A DNA stretch of 45,638 nucleotides from an uncultured Verrucomicrobia subdivision 3 bacterium (GCA_903827955.1 CAIKKJ010000061.1:69788-115425); one strand, 5' to 3'; positions 27,384 to 35,926 are shown, numbered from the stretch's first letter. A program made the numbers and translations. Notes: generated by a model from the letters alone, not told the origin.

Positions 27384-28334
27384 TTAATGGCCGTGTTCGT
27401 CCGACGGCGTGCAAAGCGTGCCGACGAACGCAATCGTCAACATCGCAAACACGAACGCCTGCAACACACAAACCGCCGTCTCAAACAAATATCCCGGCAA
27501 CGACAGCAGCACCGACCAGAAAATGGATTTCTGCGCCAGCGACATGGTCAGCATCGTTTCGCCGCCATAGACATTGCCGTAAAGACGCAGCGCGAGCGCG
27601 ACCGGACGGATGAATAAAATGGAAAACGTTTCCATGATGCCGATGAAAATGAAGAGCAGGAACAACGGTATGAACGCGTATTTATTGGTCTCCACTTTCA
27701 CCGCGAAAACGTGCTTAATCAAACCAATCGGCCCGTTGTATTTCAGCGCCCAAAACAAACTCATCACGAAGAAGATGGAAGCCATCGCAAACGTCAGGTT
27801 CGCATCTGAAGTCGGCGGACGGAAAAACGGAGTATGCGCTTCATGAATGGCGAAGGGCAGCGAACTCGCCGTGTCACGAATGCCGTAGCCGATACTGCCG
27901 ACGCCCGGAATCAAATCGACAAAGTTTGCCAGCACCGCAAAGAGAAAAAACGTCGTCGCAAACGGAAAAACCCAACGAACAACTTTGGGTTCAAGAACGC
28001 CGCCCGCAAGCTCTTCCCAAGCTTCGCAAAGAACTTCGAGCAGGTTCTGCATTCCCGACGGAATCATTTTAATGTTCCAAGTGCTGAAACGGACGATGAC
28101 CAAGATGAGCAGTGCTACAATCCACGTGCAGATGATGGAGTTGGAAACCGGCAGCGGCCCGATGTGAAATAACGCCGGCGCAATCGGTGCGACAATCGGC
28201 TCCGCAGCTTCAGCCGCAGCGTGAGTCGCCTGGTGGACACCCGCGGCGGCGGCGGGTTCAGCCGCGCGCAGACTAAAAACTGAAGCGGCGGCGAAAAACG
28301 CCAGCGCAAAAATAATTTTACCAAAACGGTTCAC
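27384..28334 (-). CDS. atpB: ATP synthase F0 subunit a
   Basis: A 316-residue membrane subunit with the half-channels for protons. The essential arginine lies in VALALRLYGNVYGGE, and further membrane helices (LPGYLFETAVCVLQAFVFAM) complete the channel. The first about 60 residues are unusual: a signal-peptide-like stretch (MNRFGKIIFALAFFAAASVF) and an Ala/His/Glu-rich segment precede the first core helix. This makes it longer than the E. coli protein (about 270). It is the first visible gene of the atp operon; no atpI precedes it. Confidence 0.95.
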   Translation of the reverse strand: MNRFGKIIFALAFFAAASVFSLRAAEPAAAAGVHQATHAAAEAAEPIVAPIAPALFHIGPLPVSNSIICTWIVALLILVIVRFSTWNIKMIPSGMQNLLEVLCEAWEELAGGVLEPKVVRWVFPFATTFFLFAVLANFVDLIPGVGSIGYGIRDTASSLPFAIHEAHTPFFRPPTSDANLTFAMASIFFVMSLFWALKYNGPIGLIKHVFAVKVETNKYAFIPLFLLFIFIGIMETFSILFIRPVALALRLYGNVYGGETMLTMSLAQKSIFWSVLLSLPGYLFETAVCVLQAFVFAMLTIAFVGTLCTPSDEHGH

Positions 28335-28412
28335 AGCGAATAAAAAACCGACGACACCAATTTCTTAACGAAGAAAATTACAGGCCGTCAGAGCCGCGAA
28401 ATGTGCCGCATC

Positions 28413-28426
28413 GTGAAATTTTTCAC
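28413..28426. promoter_or_regulatory. Inverted repeat upstream of the atp operon
   Basis: GTGAAA-TT-TTTCAC is a perfect six-base inverted repeat in the 126-base gap between gluQ and atpB. It is flanked by A/T runs toward gluQ. It could be an operator, or part of a weak terminator after gluQ. I could not tie it to a known regulator. Confidence 0.3.
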
Positions 28427-28460
28427 AAGCCTTTTTTGAAAAAAATTTGGTTGAGTTGGC

Positions 28461-29348
28461 CTAATCTGGTGCACCCCAGGCCAAACGAAGTTCAGCCGGA
28501 GTTTTACCCTGCCCGCTTAATTGCCGCAAACTCAAGGCATCGTGCCGTTTGGCGAGCCGTTCCCCCTTATCATCGAGCATCAGTTCGCAATGGAAAAATC
28601 GCGGCGGCGGCAAACCAAGCGCGCGATACATCAAAATCTGCCGCGCCGTGCTGACCAATAAATCCGCGCCGCGCACGACTTCCGTGATTTGCATCGCGGC
28701 ATCGTCCGCGACGCACGAGAGCTGATACGCCGGCACGCCGTCGTTGCGCCACACGACGAAATCGCCAAAATCTTTGCCCGCGATGAATTTTTGTTCACCG
28801 AGATTTTCGTCTGCGAATGCAATTGTCTCGCCGTCCGGCACGCGAAAGCGCCAACTGAACTTCCGGTCTCCGGTTTCAGATTTCAGGTTTCTCCTGCACG
28901 TCCCCGGATAAACCACCTCGTCATCCGCCGCGTGCGGCGCGGTCACGGCTTGCTGTATATCCTTACGCGAACAGGTGCAGGGATAAATGAAATTTCCAGC
29001 GCGAAGCCTTTCCAGCGCGGCTTGATAAAAACTCATCCGCTCGCTTTGGTTGTAGGGTGCAAAGCTCCCACCCACATCCGGCCCCTCGCTCCAATCAAAA
29101 CCAAACCAACGCAAGTCTTCCAGCATCGCGTCCACGAATTCCATTTGGTAGCGCGTGGAATCCAGGTCGTCGTTGCGCAAGATCAATTCGCCGCCGAATT
29201 GTTTCGCGCGTTGTTGCGCAAACCAAAACGTCCGCGCGTGGCCGAGGTGCAAGTAACCCGTCGGCGAGGGCGCGAGGCGTCCGCGATATTTTGGAGCGAC
29301 GGCTATGGGTGGCTGATGCACACCGGAAAATAGACAACGAAGCAACAA
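28461..29348 (-). CDS. gluQ: Glutamyl-Q tRNA(Asp) synthetase
   Basis: A 295-residue truncated GluRS-like enzyme without an anticodon-binding domain; it attaches glutamate to queuosine in tRNA(Asp). The class I signature is HLGHART, the KMSKS-equivalent is LAKRHDALS, and RNDDLD replaces the usual RIEDLD. Cysteines in CTCSRKD and YPGTCRR are consistent with the family's zinc site. It precedes the atp operon on the same strand with a 126-base gap. The ATG at 29348 is taken; conservation begins near residue 20 (KYRGRLAPSPTG), so a later non-ATG start is possible. Confidence 0.92.
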   Translation of the reverse strand: MLLRCLFSGVHQPPIAVAPKYRGRLAPSPTGYLHLGHARTFWFAQQRAKQFGGELILRNDDLDSTRYQMEFVDAMLEDLRWFGFDWSEGPDVGGSFAPYNQSERMSFYQAALERLRAGNFIYPCTCSRKDIQQAVTAPHAADDEVVYPGTCRRNLKSETGDRKFSWRFRVPDGETIAFADENLGEQKFIAGKDFGDFVVWRNDGVPAYQLSCVADDAAMQITEVVRGADLLVSTARQILMYRALGLPPPRFFHCELMLDDKGERLAKRHDALSLRQLSGQGKTPAELRLAWGAPD

Positions 29349-29428
29349 AGGAACAAAGTTTTTCTTTTTCAGAACATCAACCGATTTGGATATGGACTTT
29401 CGCCGCCGCCAAATTTAATAATTACTTT

Positions 29429-31543
29429 ATGAACCTAATTAAATCCCTCACCCGCATGCTCGCGCCCGCAAAAGCAGCCGGCGTTTTCGCCTTGTTCGCC
29501 GCGTCAGCGCTGGCGCAAAACGCCATGCCCGTCATCCAGATTTCCGCCGACAAGGTCGTGGCCAAGATGCCGCCGACGTTTTACGGTCTGATGACCGAGG
29601 AAATCAATTACGCCTACGAAGGCGGGCTTTACGGCGAACTCATCCGCAACCGCGCATTCAAAGCCGACGCCATCCAGCAACCCATCAAGCCGGAGGATTA
29701 CGACCCGGCAAAATATTATCCCGTCAAACTCCCGCACGGCAGCGCGCCGAAATTTTGGAGCACCGTGGGCGCGGCGAAAATCTCCCTTGATACGAACACG
29801 CCGCTGAATACCGCGCTCAACGTGAGTCTCAAACTCGACGTGAGCGGCGCGTCGAAAAATTCCCCGGCGGGCATCGCCAACGGCGGCTACTGGGGAATTC
29901 CCGTGAAACCGAACACGACGTATCACGCGTCGTTTTTTGCGAAGGGAAAACATTTCAACGGCGCGCTGACCGTTTCGCTTGAAAGTGCGGATGGCAAAAA
30001 AGTTTATTCGCAAGCAGTGATTTCCGGTGTCAGCGGTGACTGGGAAAAATTTGAAACCACGCTCACGACCGGCAGCGACCTCACGCCGTCCAAAGAAAAT
30101 CGCCTCGTGATTTCCACCACCAAGAACGGCACGTTCTTCAATCATCACGGCACGATTTGGCTGCAACAGGTTTCGCTGATGCCGCCGACGTTCAAGGATC
30201 GCCCGAACGGCAACCGCACCGACATCGCGCAACTGCTCGACGACGCTCATCCGAAGTTTCTCCGTTTCCCCGGCGGCAATTACGTCGAGGGCGATTACTT
30301 CAATGAACGTTTCAACTGGAAGGAAACCGTCGGCCCCGTCGAACAACGTCCCGGTCATCGCAGTTGCTGGGGCTACTGGTCCACGGATGGTTTCGGCCTG
30401 CCGGAATATCTCGGCTGGTGTCAGGATCACGGCATGGAACCCGTGCTCGCCGTCTTCGCCGGTTATTGTTTGAAGCATGATGTCATCCCCGCCGGGCCGA
30501 AACTGGAGCCTTACGTTCAGGAAGCGCTCGAAGAAATTGAATACGTCACCGGCGACGCCTCCACCAAGTGGGGCGCACAACGCGTGAAAGATGGTTACCC
30601 AAACCCCTTCAAGCTCCGCTACGTCGAGATCGGCAATGAAGATTGGTTCGACCGCTCCGGTGCTTACGACGCGCGCTTCGCGCAATTTTTTGACGCCATC
30701 AAAGCCAAGTATCCGCAGCTCAAAATCATTTCCACCGTCGGCTACGAACATCCCGAAGCCCAGCAGGTTCACAGCCGCACGCCGGATTTGGTGGATGAAC
30801 ATTACTATCGCTCCGAGGAAGAAATGGAAGCGCAGTCCTTCGTCTATGACGCGCGCGACCGTAGCAACCCCACGAAAATTTTCGTCGGCGAATGGGCCAC
30901 GCGCGTTGGCTCGCCCACGCCCAACATGGCTGGTGCGCTCGGCGATGCCGCGTGGATGTGCTGCATGGAACGCAATGCCGACATCGTGCACATGCACTGC
31001 TACGCCCCGCTCTTCGTGAACGTCAGCGACCTCGGCACGGGCCGTTCGATGCAGTGGAAGTCCGACCTCATCGGCTACGACGCCTTGAACAGCTACGGCT
31101 CGCCGAGTTATTACGCGCAGAAAATTTTCAGCGAACATCAAGGCGATGAAGTCATCACCGTGTCCGCGCAGAACCTGCCGACCTACACCTGGATTCAAAA
31201 CAACCGCACCCGCAACGGTCAGGTCCAGCCGCCGCGCACCAACGAAGTGAAATCACTCTTCTACTCCGCCACGCGCGATTCCGCCTCTGGCAAAATCATC
31301 GTCAAGATCGTGAACCGCGCCGACGCCGCGCAGGAAGCAAATGTGGAAATCAATGGCGTGAATTCCATCGCCGCCGAAGGCACCGCCACCGTGCTCAAGG
31401 CCGACAACCGTGACGCCACCAACGCGATCAACGACCCGAAACACGTCGTGCCTGACACGGAAAAAGTGACCGGCCTTGGCACCAGTTTCAGCCGCAGCTA
31501 CCCGCCCTGCTCCATCACCATTCTGGAATTGAGCACGAAGTAA
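29429..31543 (+). CDS. Exported alpha-L-arabinofuranosidase, GH51
   Basis: A 704-residue protein with a signal peptide (cleavage near ALAQ, residue about 30). Early residues match the GH51 N-terminus (PPTFYGLMTEEINYAYEGGL, ELIRNRAF). A carbohydrate-binding-like beta-sandwich (about 95-250) is inserted before the barrel. Catalytic residues are readable: acid/base Glu404 in VEIGNED and nucleophile Glu488 in VGEWATR. A beta-sandwich follows to the C-terminus. It should release arabinose from arabinan or arabinoxylan in the periplasm or outside. I chose the ATG at 29429 for the signal peptide; the open frame runs upstream to 29057 over gluQ and is not coding there. No sugar-uptake genes adjoin. 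Confidence 0.92.
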   Translation: MNLIKSLTRMLAPAKAAGVFALFAASALAQNAMPVIQISADKVVAKMPPTFYGLMTEEINYAYEGGLYGELIRNRAFKADAIQQPIKPEDYDPAKYYPVKLPHGSAPKFWSTVGAAKISLDTNTPLNTALNVSLKLDVSGASKNSPAGIANGGYWGIPVKPNTTYHASFFAKGKHFNGALTVSLESADGKKVYSQAVISGVSGDWEKFETTLTTGSDLTPSKENRLVISTTKNGTFFNHHGTIWLQQVSLMPPTFKDRPNGNRTDIAQLLDDAHPKFLRFPGGNYVEGDYFNERFNWKETVGPVEQRPGHRSCWGYWSTDGFGLPEYLGWCQDHGMEPVLAVFAGYCLKHDVIPAGPKLEPYVQEALEEIEYVTGDASTKWGAQRVKDGYPNPFKLRYVEIGNEDWFDRSGAYDARFAQFFDAIKAKYPQLKIISTVGYEHPEAQQVHSRTPDLVDEHYYRSEEEMEAQSFVYDARDRSNPTKIFVGEWATRVGSPTPNMAGALGDAAWMCCMERNADIVHMHCYAPLFVNVSDLGTGRSMQWKSDLIGYDALNSYGSPSYYAQKIFSEHQGDEVITVSAQNLPTYTWIQNNRTRNGQVQPPRTNEVKSLFYSATRDSASGKIIVKIVNRADAAQEANVEINGVNSIAAEGTATVLKADNRDATNAINDPKHVVPDTEKVTGLGTSFSRSYPPCSITILELSTK

Positions 31544-31560
31544 AAAATCTTCAGCATCGG

Positions 31561-31583
31561 AGCGCAGAGTAATGCTCTGCGCT
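31561..31583. terminator. Bidirectional terminator-like palindrome (REP-like family member)
   Basis: AGCGCAGAG and CTCTGCGCT form perfect nine-base arms around TAATG, between the convergent stops of the GH51 gene (31543) and the phosphoesterase gene (31589). It can fold equally in both transcripts. The wider string beginning CGGAGCGCAGAG resembles the element at 44281, so it may be a dispersed repeat serving as a terminator. Confidence 0.65.
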
Positions 31584-31588
31584 TCGGT

Positions 31589-32500
31589 TCACGCCCGCCA
31601 CTTCAAGGTCTGCACCTGCGCGTGTTCGGGATGATTAGCATCCAGACAGCGCAGTTCAAATTCCGCGCCGGCCGCCGCAAGCGCGCAACGCACCCAACCG
31701 CTCGGCCGGCCGTCTTTGAAAACATAACCCGTCGGCGGCAAGTTGATGAGGTGAACGCCGCTGGCGTGCCGGGAAATTTTCCAGTCGTGCGTGTGGCCGA
31801 AGATGTAGGCCTTCACCTGCGGATGCTTCGCAAACATTTCTTCCATCGCCGCCGTATCTTTCAAACCAGTGGTGGCTCCCGCCAGTCTCAAATTATGATG
31901 GCATACGACGATGGCGGGCTTGCCGGGGCGAGTGGACAGTTCTCGGTCGAGCCAAGCCAACTGCGCGGCTCCGGCTTCGCCATCGGCCTGATCCGTCACC
32001 TCCAGCGAGTCGAGCAGAAACCAATTCGCGCGGGCGCTGCTGAAAACGGCGGCCTGCTTTTGGGGAACGGATTTTAATTTTGCCGCGTCGTGCGGGAAAG
32101 CGTTCCAAAAATGCTCTCGCTCGTCGTGATTGCCCAGCGAAAGGTGAACCGGCGCGAGCGCGCGAACGGGCGCAAGGGTCTGCCCAAATGTCGCGTAATC
32201 TTCCGGCAGCCCGGACTTGAACGCGAGATCGCCGTTCACGATGACCGCCGCCGGTTTCACCGGCCACGCGGCGAGTTCGCGCACGCAAGCAGATAAATTA
32301 TCCGCCACGTTCACGCCGCTTTTCACCGTGGCGACATCGGCGGCGATGTGCGAATCGGAGAAAAAAACTAACGTGTGCTGGTCGCGCGATTTGCCGAAAA
32401 TTCCCGCGTGGATTTGTGGTGCGAACGCACAGGCCGCGCCCGCAAGCGCAGCGCGTTTCAAAAATTCGCGGCGGGAAAGTTGCGGCAAGCGAATTGGCAT
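31589..32500 (-). CDS. Tat-exported calcineurin-like metallophosphoesterase
   Basis: A 303-residue protein with a twin-arginine signal (SRREFLKRAALAGAACAFA, residues 9-27). The metallophosphoesterase metal motifs occur in order: FFSDSHIA, VNGDLAF, LGNHDERE, VVCHHNLR and FGHTHDW. The enzyme should fold with two metals in the cytoplasm and then be exported. The substrate is not readable; the family includes nucleotidases, phosphodiesterases and others. It starts four bases after the nucleoside transporter gene, so release of nucleosides from external nucleotides is a reasonable inference from context. Confidence 0.88.
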   Translation of the reverse strand: MPIRLPQLSRREFLKRAALAGAACAFAPQIHAGIFGKSRDQHTLVFFSDSHIAADVATVKSGVNVADNLSACVRELAAWPVKPAAVIVNGDLAFKSGLPEDYATFGQTLAPVRALAPVHLSLGNHDEREHFWNAFPHDAAKLKSVPQKQAAVFSSARANWFLLDSLEVTDQADGEAGAAQLAWLDRELSTRPGKPAIVVCHHNLRLAGATTGLKDTAAMEEMFAKHPQVKAYIFGHTHDWKISRHASGVHLINLPPTGYVFKDGRPSGWVRCALAAAGAEFELRCLDANHPEHAQVQTLKWRA

Positions 32501-32504
32501 AAAA

Positions 32505-33773
32505 TCACAGCAGCAATCCCGCGAGGCTTGCCGTCATGTAAGCCGCGAGCAAGCCGCCAACCATCGCGCGGAAACCAATCTTGGCCATTTCGCTGCGGCG
32601 TTCCGGCGCGAGCGAGCCGATGCCGCCGACTTGGATGGCGATGCTGGAAAAATTGGCGAAGCCGCAGAGCGCGTAGGTCGCAATCGTGAAACTGCGCGGA
32701 TCGAGCGCGAGTGTTTTGGCGTTGCCGGTCAGGTCGAGGTAGCCGACAAATTCATTTAGCACGATGCGTTCGCCGAGGATTTGCCCGATGCTCAAGCAGT
32801 CCTGCGTCGGCACGCCCATGAGCCACGCGAACGGGGCATTGATCCAGCCGAAAATGTTTTGCAATGTTACGGGATTCTTCACGCCGAAGTGCGTCTGCGG
32901 AAAACCGACGACGTAATTCGCCAGCGCGATGATGGCGATGAACGCAATCAGCATCGCGATGATATTCAGCGCGAGGTGAAAGCCGTCCCCTGCCCCGCGA
33001 CAAATGGCATCAATAGAATTCGCCGTCGTGCGCGGCACGGTGGCAGGCGAAGTCCCGGCGGTTTCGCTGACCTCGGTTTCCGGCAGCATGATCTTGGCGA
33101 TCATCAGCGCAGCGGGGCAATTCAGCACGGACGCCGTGAGCAGATGCCCGGCGGTGTCGTGATAACCCGCCTGCATTCCCATCGCCGCATAAACCGCCGC
33201 CACACCGCCCGCGATGTGTGCCATGCCGCAGACCATGATGGTCATCAACTCGCTCTTCGTCATGCGCGGGACGTAAGGCCGGATGACGAGCGGGGCTTCG
33301 GTCTGTCCCATGAAAATGTTCGCCGCCGCCGAAAGTGTTTCGCTGCCGCTTGTCCCCATCGCCTTGCGCATCACGAACGCCACCGCACGCACGACGCGTT
33401 GTAAAATCCCCCAATGATAAAATAACGATGACAACGCGGAGACAATGACGACCGTGCCCGTCACGAGAATGGCGAAAACCAAACTATGTTCCGGGCCAAA
33501 AGATTTGCCCAGCGAACTGCTGTCCGCCAGCGGACCAAAAACGAACTTCGTTCCGTCCGTGGAAAATTGGATGAGTTTTTGCACCACCTTGCCGGCGATG
33601 ATGAAAAAATCTTTGCCGAACTGCGTGTTGAGGATCAGCAGCGCGAGAAGGAATTGCAGCCCCGTGCCCCAGATGACCGTGCGCCAGGGAAATTTTTTGC
33701 GGTTGTAGGAAATCGCCCACGCGATTGAAAGCATCGTGAGCCAGCCGAAGAAACTAATCAATTTAGGTTCCAT
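32505..33773 (-). CDS. nupC: Concentrative nucleoside transporter, NupC/CNT family
   Basis: A 422-residue inner-membrane protein with many hydrophobic segments. The CNT signature appears in ANIFMGQTEAPLVIRPYV, with ELMTIMVCGMAHIAGGV after it and FVGYLDL plus the ALCGFANFSSIAIQVGGIGS block near the C-terminus. It imports nucleosides with protons or sodium. Its start overlaps the hpt stop by one base, and the exported phosphoesterase follows four bases after it. This places it in a purine/pyrimidine scavenging operon. Confidence 0.93.
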   Translation of the reverse strand: MEPKLISFFGWLTMLSIAWAISYNRKKFPWRTVIWGTGLQFLLALLILNTQFGKDFFIIAGKVVQKLIQFSTDGTKFVFGPLADSSSLGKSFGPEHSLVFAILVTGTVVIVSALSSLFYHWGILQRVVRAVAFVMRKAMGTSGSETLSAAANIFMGQTEAPLVIRPYVPRMTKSELMTIMVCGMAHIAGGVAAVYAAMGMQAGYHDTAGHLLTASVLNCPAALMIAKIMLPETEVSETAGTSPATVPRTTANSIDAICRGAGDGFHLALNIIAMLIAFIAIIALANYVVGFPQTHFGVKNPVTLQNIFGWINAPFAWLMGVPTQDCLSIGQILGERIVLNEFVGYLDLTGNAKTLALDPRSFTIATYALCGFANFSSIAIQVGGIGSLAPERRSEMAKIGFRAMVGGLLAAYMTASLAGLLL

Positions 33774-34375
33774 TATTTTTTGGCCGCGTGCTCCAGCACT
33801 TCCTTGTAAATATGTGGGTGCAGCACGCCGACGAACGGAAGATTGCGGTAACGCTCCGCAAAATCAAGCCCGTAGCCGATGACAAAATAATCTGGAATCT
33901 CAAAACCAACGTAGTCGGCTTTTATTTTTTCGACACGGCGCGCGGCTTTATTGAGCAGCACGCAGGTCTTGATGCGACGCGGCTTGAGCGCCTGCAATTT
34001 CGGAATCACGCGACTCAAAGTTTTGCCCGTGTCGAGGATGTCGTCCACCAGCAGCACGTCGCGCCCGCGCACATCAATGCGTAGCTCCTTGGTGAAAACC
34101 AGTTCACCGGATTCCGTGCCCGCGCCGTAGCTGGAGACGCCCATGAAATCGAGGCGCAGTGGCGAATTCAGATGACGGATCAAGTCCGCCAGAAACATGA
34201 CCGTGCCGCTCAAGAGCGAGACCACGACCATCTCGCGTCCGCGAAAATCTTTTTCAATCTGCCGCGCCAAAGTTTTTACGCGCTTGGCGAGTTGTTCGTC
34301 AGTGATGAGAATGCTTTGGACTTCCTTGCGCCAGCGCGGCGGGACGGAAGTTTTGGATTTAATTTTTTTGATCAC
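33773..34375 (-). CDS. hpt: Hypoxanthine phosphoribosyltransferase
   Basis: A 200-residue cytoplasmic enzyme that converts hypoxanthine or guanine plus PRPP to IMP or GMP. The PRPP-binding loop VLLVDDILDTGKTL, the flexible-loop region (FMGVSSYGAGTESGEL) and the C-terminal base-recognition motif (ADYVGFEIPDYFVIGYGLDF) are intact. The first about 15 residues (MIKKIKSKTSVPPRW) are an extra basic stretch compared with most HPRTs; an internal start is possible. It is coupled to nupC downstream and lies four bases after the dUTPase-like gene. Confidence 0.93.
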   Translation of the reverse strand: MIKKIKSKTSVPPRWRKEVQSILITDEQLAKRVKTLARQIEKDFRGREMVVVSLLSGTVMFLADLIRHLNSPLRLDFMGVSSYGAGTESGELVFTKELRIDVRGRDVLLVDDILDTGKTLSRVIPKLQALKPRRIKTCVLLNKAARRVEKIKADYVGFEIPDYFVIGYGLDFAERYRNLPFVGVLHPHIYKEVLEHAAKK

Positions 34376-34378
34376 ACG

Positions 34379-34759
34379 TCAGATGTGTTTGGAATCGTTC
34401 TCATCCTTCTTCACATAGCCGCTGTCTTGACGCTGAAAATTCACCGCGTTCTTTTTGACGTATGCGGCGAAGACGTCGTCTGCGCTCATGCCGAGAACTT
34501 GCGCCATGCTGATGAGAAAGTGAAACAAGTCCACGACCTCGACGCGCGCGTTTTGCTCGTCGAACTTCTGATACTTGGCCCACCATTTCCACGGGACGCT
34601 GTCGGTCAGTTCGGCCATTTCCTGCTGCATGGCACGGGTGTAGTTGAGCAGCCACTTGGTTTTTTCCTCCTCGCTCATGCCATCGGTTTTTACGCCAATG
34701 CGTTCGTTGAGGGCTTTTTGCATCCGAAAGAGTTCGCGTAATTGGTCGGGATTTTCCAT
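34379..34759 (-). CDS. All-alpha dimeric dUTPase-like (dUTPase_2/MazG-type) nucleotide pyrophosphohydrolase
   Basis: A 126-residue helical protein. It has the all-alpha NTP pyrophosphohydrolase metal motifs (QQEMAELTDSVPWKWW and ARVEVVDLFHFLISMAQVLG), with the NFQRQDSGY region near the end. These fit the dUTPase_2 family, which hydrolyses dUTP to dUMP and pyrophosphate. It is the first gene of the salvage operon, where removing dUTP formed during pyrimidine salvage makes sense. Activity on other dNTPs is possible. Its 5' region holds the hairpin at 34788-34837. Confidence 0.85.
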   Translation of the reverse strand: MENPDQLRELFRMQKALNERIGVKTDGMSEEEKTKWLLNYTRAMQQEMAELTDSVPWKWWAKYQKFDEQNARVEVVDLFHFLISMAQVLGMSADDVFAAYVKKNAVNFQRQDSGYVKKDENDSKHI

Positions 34760-34778
34760 GGGCGAAAAATACCGAATT

Positions 34779-34837
34779 TAGAATTTAGAAGCTAGAATTT
34801 AGAAGCTGTTGTTCTCGCGCTCCTAAATTCCAACTTC
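34779..34837 (-). repeat. Tandem 14-mer and 18-bp imperfect inverted repeat in the salvage-operon leader
   Basis: TAGAATTTAGAAGC occurs twice in tandem (34779-34792 and 34793-34806). The stretch 34788-34805 is an imperfect inverted repeat of 34820-34837, with 15 of 18 positions matching. Read as RNA from the minus strand, the three mismatches become G-U pairs, so the stem is fully paired; on the plus strand they stay mismatched. A further partial copy (CTCCTAACTTC) follows at 34841. The element lies between the divergent dUTPase and exbB genes. Confidence 0.55.
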
Positions 34838-34889
34838 AAACTCCTAACTTCTGATTTACACTTCCCGCGCAAACGCCTTTAATAAACCC

Positions 34890-35501
34890 ATGCCTACGCT
34901 TTTAGCCAATGGCGGGCCGGTCATCTGGCTCATCCTCATCGCCGCCGCCGCCGCCGCCGTCGTGTTCGTCGAACGCGCGCTGTTCTGCCATCGCTCGCAG
35001 ATCAACTCCGCCGAGTTTCTCAACGGCGTCCGCACCGTCGTCAAACGCGGCAACGTCGTCGAGGCGATTTCCATCTGCGACGCCACGCCGGGCCCGGTCG
35101 CGCGGCTGGTGAAGGCCGCAATTCTCAGCCGCGAGCATGGCCGCGAACGCGTGCGCGAAGCGGTCGAGGAAGCCGGCCTTACGGAAGTTCCGCGGCTCGA
35201 AGAAAAATTAAATTTGCTCGCGACCATCGCGCAGATCGCGCCCCTGCTCGGACTTTTTGGAACGGTCGTGGGCTTCATTGACATCTTTGGGCAGGTGGAA
35301 CAGGCGGGGCTTTACGCCAACGTGCAACTGCTTTCCCACGGTGTCTGGAAGGCGCTCATCTGCGCGGCGGCAGGCATTGGCGTGGCAATCCCGGCGCACG
35401 CGGGCTACAACTACCTCGTCAGCCGCGTGAACAAAATTGTCTTGGACATGGAACGCGCCGCCGCCGAGATCGTCAACATCATCACCGAGAACGGCAAATG
35501 A
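34890..35501 (+). CDS. exbB: MotA/TolQ/ExbB proton channel protein
   Basis: A 203-residue inner-membrane protein with three membrane segments: about 8-28 (IWLILIAAAAAAVVFVERAL), 112-132 (the APLLGLFGTVVGFIDIF signature) and 150-175 (ALICAAAGIGVAIPAHAGYN). These are the ExbB/TolQ hallmarks. With ExbD it turns proton flow into force on a TonB-like protein. Its stop overlaps the exbD start (ATGA). The TonB-like third gene favours ExbB over TolQ. It heads a four-gene overlapping operon. Confidence 0.92.
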   Translation: MPTLLANGGPVIWLILIAAAAAAVVFVERALFCHRSQINSAEFLNGVRTVVKRGNVVEAISICDATPGPVARLVKAAILSREHGRERVREAVEEAGLTEVPRLEEKLNLLATIAQIAPLLGLFGTVVGFIDIFGQVEQAGLYANVQLLSHGVWKALICAAAGIGVAIPAHAGYNYLVSRVNKIVLDMERAAAEIVNIITENGK

Positions 35502-35926
35502 AGTTTCCGCGCAATTCAAAAATCCTGCGCAGCCAGTTTGACGTCGCGCCGTTCGCCGCCGTTTTTTTCATCGTCATGATTTTCCTGCTGCTCGGCGCGC
35601 TCGTGCCGGTGCAGGGCTTGCACACGCAGCTCACGCCGCCCGCCGCCGACAATTTACCCGGCGTGGACGGACGCACCGTGGCGATGGCCGTGGATTCGCA
35701 AGGACAATTTTATTTTGAAAATCAGATGGTCAGCGAACGCGTCCTCGTCAACGGTCTGACGGTCGCCGTGAAAAGCGCAAGCGAACCGCCCACGCTCGTC
35801 ATCCACGCCGACCGCGCGGTGACCTACGACCAGCTCGCGCACCTGACCTTGCTCGCGCGGAGCGCGGGCATTACCAACGCCCTGCTCGCCACGCTCCCGC
35901 GCGTGACGGACGCCGCTAAAAAATGA
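35498..35926 (+). CDS. exbD: ExbD/TolR-type biopolymer transport protein
   Basis: A 142-residue protein with one membrane segment at about 18-38 (PFAAVFFIVMIFLLLGALVP) and a periplasmic domain. The channel Asp normally found at the start of the membrane helix is probably Asp12 (SQFDVAPFAAV). The C-terminal domain has the VIHADRAVTYDQLAHLTLLA pattern typical of ExbD/TolR. It overlaps its neighbours on both sides by ATGA. Confidence 0.9.
   Translation: MKFPRNSKILRSQFDVAPFAAVFFIVMIFLLLGALVPVQGLHTQLTPPAADNLPGVDGRTVAMAVDSQGQFYFENQMVSERVLVNGLTVAVKSASEPPTLVIHADRAVTYDQLAHLTLLARSAGITNALLATLPRVTDAAKK

Noticed and set aside
29057-29428. 5' extension of the GH51 frame over the gluQ gene
   Set aside because: It overlaps conserved gluQ coding sequence on the other strand and would bury the clear signal peptide that starts at 29429.
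29504-31198. 564-codon open frame antisense to the GH51 gene
   Set aside because: Same shadow effect; the plus strand has catalytic motifs and a signal peptide, the minus frame has none.
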